From NCBI RefSeq assembly GCF_030125375.1, contig NZ_JASJUU010000001.1, positions 434,001 to 498,000 on the forward strand: a stretch of 64,000 bases of DNA, given 5' to 3'. The position numbers and the translations under genes are program-made. Numbering within the stretch: position 1 is the stretch's first letter; each line of letters opens with the position of its first letter. This stretch comes from Pseudoalteromonas umbrosa. Lineage in GTDB: Bacteria > Pseudomonadota > Gammaproteobacteria > Enterobacterales > Alteromonadaceae. The notes under the pieces were generated by a model. That model saw only the letters and a list, made by a program, of their open reading frames with translations, was not told the origin of the DNA and made no database searches. Below are positions 61,051-64,000 of this stretch, piece after piece.

Positions 61051-62358
61051 TTAGCTGAGTCTTGCGACTGTATTTACAATACTATCCACTTGCTGGTTAA
61101 TTTCATTGATGGTGGTGTTAAGCTCTTCGATAAGAACGACACCTGAGGCTACTTGCTCAGCGCTTTTTCTCATTGAGGCGGAGGCTTCTGAAGAATGTGC
61201 CAAGTTTGCTTTGACAACATCGGCGATTTCAATCGTTGAACTACTCGTTCTTGCTGCAAGTTGACGTACTTCATCGGCAACAACAGCAAACCCTCTGCCT
61301 TGCTCACCAGCCCTCGCTGCTTCAATAGCGGCATTGAGTGCCAGTAAATTGGTTTGCTCTGCAATGGCGCTAATGGTAGATACAATATTACTGATCTGGT
61401 CTGATTGTTTGTTCAAAGCTTCAATTTTTGTCAATGCCGTATTCATGTCACCGCTCAATATTTGCATAAGTTCAATGACACCTGTGACAGACTCTGAGCC
61501 TATTTGAGCAGCGCTATCAGCAAGGCTTGAGGCATGACCAACATCTTCTTGCGTTTGGCGTGTACCGACAATACGCTCGGTGATATCAGAGGCAAATTTA
61601 GTTACCTTAATGACTTTGCCATTTTTGTCGATGATAGGGTTGTAGCTAGCTTCAAGCCATAACTCGCTACCCAGTTTATTTTTCCTTTCAACTTGACCAC
61701 TGAAATAGTGCCCAGCAGCTAACTGGCTCCAAAGCGCAGTGTAGTCACGAGACTGAACGATATGCTCTGGGCAAAACAAGCTATGGTGTTGACCTTTAAT
61801 TTCGTCTAAGCGGTAACCTGTTGCTGCCAAGAAATTATCGTTGGCACTGAGCACATTGCCTGAAGTATCAAATTCTATGACTGCCATTGAACGGTATAGT
61901 GCATCAATCAGGTTTTGTTGAGATACAGCTGTATGTTCACGCTTAGTGACATCAGAAGCAAATTTGATGATCTTAACTAACTGACCATCGATATTAAAAA
62001 CTGGGTTGTAGCTGGCTTCAAGCCAAAGCTGTTTTCCAGAGCGAGTGAAACGTTCTATGGTGCCAGAAAAAAACTCGCCTCTATTTAGGTTTTGCCAAAG
62101 ATGTTGGTAATCTACCGAACTAGTATATTGCCTGTCACAAAAAATACGGTGATGCTTACCAACTAACTCATCTAATTCGTATTCCATTACTTTGAGGAAG
62201 TTATCATTTGCTGTAATGATTTTTCCATCGGGGGTGAACTCAATGATAGCAGTAGATCGCCCTACAGATGCTAGCGTTTGCTCAAATGCTTGTTTCTCAC
62301 TCGTGACTTGATCAAGCGATTGCTGCAGTGCCTTTCTTTCTTTGCTAAATCTAAACAT
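61051..62358 (-). CDS. Soluble two-PAS methyl-accepting chemotaxis protein (BdlA-like)
   Basis: A 435-residue cytoplasmic transducer with no membrane helix. A short coiled coil ([20 protein letters not shown]) leads into two PAS domains with their C-terminal PAC parts (residues about 30-140 and 150-265; [17 protein letters not shown] and [17 protein letters not shown]). The signalling domain follows, with the hairpin tip [20 protein letters not shown]. The layout equals Pseudomonas BdlA, which controls biofilm dispersal, and related PAS-MCP energy sensors. Whether it binds heme or a flavin cannot be told. Confidence 0.87.
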   Translation of the reverse strand: MFRFSKERKALQQSLDQVTSEKQAFEQTLASVGRSTAIIEFTPDGKIITANDNFLKVMEYELDELVGKHHRIFCDRQYTSSVDYQHLWQNLNRGEFFSGTIERFTRSGKQLWLEASYNPVFNIDGQLVKIIKFASDVTKREHTAVSQQNLIDALYRSMAVIEFDTSGNVLSANDNFLAATGYRLDEIKGQHHSLFCPEHIVQSRDYTALWSQLAAGHYFSGQVERKNKLGSELWLEASYNPIIDKNGKVIKVTKFASDITERIVGTRQTQEDVGHASSLADSAAQIGSESVTGVIELMQILSGDMNTALTKIEALNKQSDQISNIVSTISAIAEQTNLLALNAAIEAARAGEQGRGFAVVADEVRQLAARTSSSTIEIADVVKANLAHSSEASASMRKSAEQVASGVVLIEELNTTINEINQQVDSIVNTVARLS

Positions 62359-62815
62359 TGATGTTCAAAATCCTCAAGGTAATTATTTAGGATTGTCGAA
62401 TTATTGTTATATGCAAGTGAAAGTCAATTAGTATGTTTAAATATCATGAATTAGTATGTATTTTGTACCTTTTATGGTTTGTTTTTATGTATAATGTTAA
62501 TATAAAACAATAACTTGTTTGTTTATGGATATTGTTTGAATTAGATTGATTTTATGTCACTAAAGAAAGCTGTTAGAGATTTAAGATGTTGCTTTTTGTG
62601 TATTTTATTGAACATGTGAGTGTTTTTTAACAAAATATATTAAATAATTTTTAATGGTGAAGTGCTGTATGTGTTTTATGCAAGGAAAGGGAGCTCACAA
62701 ATAAATTTGGGTGGGCTGGTACATTAAATCTCTTTAGATGCCTGATATTGTTGAAATTAGTACAAGATAAGTGGTAAAAATCATTAGCAAATAAAAATAA
62801 TAAATGGAGATTATG
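62359..62815. other. AT-rich intergenic region, nothing recognised
   Basis: Strongly AT-rich sequence between divergent genes. It should contain both promoters. I see no small gene, RNA or repeat that I can support. Confidence 0.5.
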
Positions 62816-63313
62816 ATGCGGTTCAGCTTTATATTTTTGGCACTCGTTTTATCGTTTGGTACGCATGCAATTGATACACCAGAAAAAGCGGTTAGTTCAT
62901 TGTTTGAAGCACTTTCACATGCTGCAAAAGAAAAGCCCAATATCCCGATGTTAAAAAAGCTATTTCACCCCGAGGCAAAAGTTTATGGTGTTCACTTTAC
63001 CAAAGACAGCCCGAATTTGATGGCCATTTCCAGTACCGAATTTATTAAACTACTTGATAAAGTGCCTGAAAAGGGGTTTTACGAATGTGAGGTGGTTAGA
63101 AAAGTGCAAACATATGATCGTTTTGCACAAGTATACAGCGTGGCAGAAACTCGGTTTAATAGAGAGCAGAAGCAGCCTGACTTTACAGGGGTAAATAGCA
63201 TTCAGCTCTATAAACACGATAATGAATGGCAGATACTATCCTTGTACTATCAGATAGAAAGCCCTAGTAATCCCATAAACTTAGAAGACGCTATAAGTGG
63301 GGCGTGCTTGTAA
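62816..63313 (+). CDS. Secreted NTF2-like (SnoaL-type) protein
   Basis: The ATG at 62816 is six bases after GGAG and gives 165 residues; nearby ATGs at 62804 and 62813 are less well placed. A signal peptide (MRFSFIFLALVLSFGTHA) precedes an alpha+beta cone fold typical of NTF2-like proteins (IDTPEKAVSSLFEALSHAAK, helix; KLFHPEAKVYGVHF; DNEWQILSLYYQIE at the end). These proteins bind small ligands or act as isomerases; a role is not predictable. Confidence 0.68.
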   Translation: MRFSFIFLALVLSFGTHAIDTPEKAVSSLFEALSHAAKEKPNIPMLKKLFHPEAKVYGVHFTKDSPNLMAISSTEFIKLLDKVPEKGFYECEVVRKVQTYDRFAQVYSVAETRFNREQKQPDFTGVNSIQLYKHDNEWQILSLYYQIESPSNPINLEDAISGACL

Positions 63314-63337
63314 TTAGAGCCAAGAGCACCATAAGGC

Positions 63338-64000
63338 TTAACAGTGTTTCATTTCATTGTTGAGCCAGTCGGTAAATATTTTAAGTCGTGCCAGCCTGGG
63401 AGAATTTGTATCGTAGACAAAATATCGCTTAACTTTATTTGGATGCGGCAGTTTGTAGGGAATAACTAGGGCGCCACAATCCAATTGTTCTTGACATAAG
63501 TAAGGGGCCGCCAGTGTAACACCGTGGCCACTAGAAACCGCACTAATTGCCATATCGGTCGAGTTTACTTTAGTCCAAAGAGTGTGATGCTCAATCCCTT
63601 TCACCCCAGCTACTTTAAACCAACTAGGCCAATCGTATGGGCCTGCATGAGTTAAAGTGACTATATGTTGGGATAATAGATTGGCAGGGTTATTTAAATT
63701 TAGTTGTTTCGCCAAGCTATTTGAGCAGATAGGGTAAACCGGTGACTCGCCAAAATAATCGCAGTTAAAATTATCCGGTGTATGTTGTTCAACCGTGGTA
63801 CCAAATCGAATTGCTAAGTCTATATGCGTCTGTTTTAAATCGACAAAATTTGCAGATGAAGAGACGTTAATTTGAATATTCGGGTAACGATTTGTAAAGC
63901 CCTGCAATCTTGGCATCAACCAAAGTGAAATAAAAGCCTGCGTAGAGGTGATAGTCAACTCACCATCAATACCTTCATTTTGAACTTGGTTTATTCCTTT
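63338..64000 (-). CDS. LysR family transcriptional regulator (N-terminus outside the window)
   Basis: The frame continues to the window end, so the DNA-binding helix-turn-helix is missing. The visible 220 residues are the periplasmic-binding-like effector domain: GELTITSTQAFISLWLMPRL, QTHIDLAIRFGTTVEQ, SNSLAKQLNL, AISAVSSGHGVTLAAPYLCQ. The pattern is like GcvA/DsdC-type LysR members. It is convergent with the NTF2-like gene. The regulated genes would lie to the right, beyond 64000. Confidence 0.85.
   Translation of the reverse strand, partial: KGINQVQNEGIDGELTITSTQAFISLWLMPRLQGFTNRYPNIQINVSSSANFVDLKQTHIDLAIRFGTTVEQHTPDNFNCDYFGESPVYPICSNSLAKQLNLNNPANLLSQHIVTLTHAGPYDWPSWFKVAGVKGIEHHTLWTKVNSTDMAISAVSSGHGVTLAAPYLCQEQLDCGALVIPYKLPHPNKVKRYFVYDTNSPRLARLKIFTDWLNNEMKHC

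Noticed and set aside
1..64000. CRISPR arrays, insertion-sequence transposases, rRNA operons and tRNA genes
   Set aside because: I looked for regularly spaced direct repeats, transposase motifs and RNA cloverleaf ends on both strands and saw none apart from the tmRNA.

Overview
The window looks like a chromosomal segment of a marine gammaproteobacterium, most likely Pseudoalteromonas of the P. luteoviolacea / P. phenolica type. The main reasons are a complete bmp-type bromophenol/bromopyrrole cluster (known from those species), a tmRNA encoding the tag ANDDNYALAA, an OsmC-YcaO fusion, and the general gene style. This assignment rests on recognition, since no database search was possible.

Layout. 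(1) About 1-6290: the right part of a filamentous phage (inovirus) prophage. It has the tail of a probable replication protein, an ssDNA-binding protein, coat proteins, a TspB/pIII-like adsorption protein, a DUF2523 protein and a Zot/pI assembly ATPase. Then come three tiny proteins, an AT-rich cargo membrane protein and a hairpin-rich non-coding block, next to ssrA (6345-6702, minus). (2) 6.9-11.2 kb: two secreted or anchored hypotheticals, an ADP-ribosylglycohydrolase, an overlooked 58-residue precursor peptide (9573-9749, minus), and a TonB-domain protein. The peptide has a double-Gly leader and a core with the cystine-knot spacing C-X6-C-X6-CC-X4-C-X4-C. (3) 11.4-17.5 kb: an efflux operon with an ATPase-less ABC membrane domain, an RND adaptor and an RND permease, followed by an AraC/GyrI-type gene. 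(4) 18-22.4 kb: OsmC-YcaO fusion, S66 peptidase, AraC regulator. (5) 22.5-35.3 kb: accessory DNA. It holds an integron-cassette-like remnant (broken GNAT gene plus attC-like site), KptA with a 17-bp hairpin touching its start codon, a Vat/CatB-type acetyltransferase, and a P-loop kinase gene whose first 90 bp of core sequence is repeated on both sides of a 6.4-kb lipoprotein/leucine-rich-repeat gene. (6) 35.7-39.5 kb: a second giant lipoprotein, paralogous to the first in its central part. (7) 39.7-42.6 kb: GNAT, a redox module (peroxiredoxin, MdaB-like quinone reductase, divergent HxlR regulator), and a LuxR-type regulator. (8) 43.1-49.2 kb: TauE/SafE permease and a TetR-adaptor-RND permease operon. 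(9) 49.4-60.7 kb: the bmp cluster, with bmp8-9-10 on the minus strand and bmp1-7 on the plus strand, sharing one 285-bp intergenic region. (10) 60.8-64 kb: small hypothetical, a soluble two-PAS chemotaxis transducer (BdlA-like), an NTF2-like secreted protein, and a LysR regulator cut by the window end.

How the genes work together. In the bmp cluster, established work assigns Bmp4/Bmp1/Bmp3/Bmp2 to loading proline on the Bmp1 carrier domain, oxidising it to pyrrole, brominating it and releasing it. Bmp6 makes 4-hydroxybenzoate, Bmp5 decarboxylates and brominates it, Bmp8 removes a bromine from tetrabromopyrrole, and Bmp7 (P450, fed by Bmp9/Bmp10) couples the halves into products such as pentabromopseudilin. 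The TetR-RND operon beside it is a natural candidate for exporting these toxic products, and the MdaB/HxlR module for handling quinone-type stress. Both links are inference from position. The observations I consider least described are the knottin-like precursor, the repeat-flanked giant LRR lipoprotein gene, and the kptA leader hairpin.
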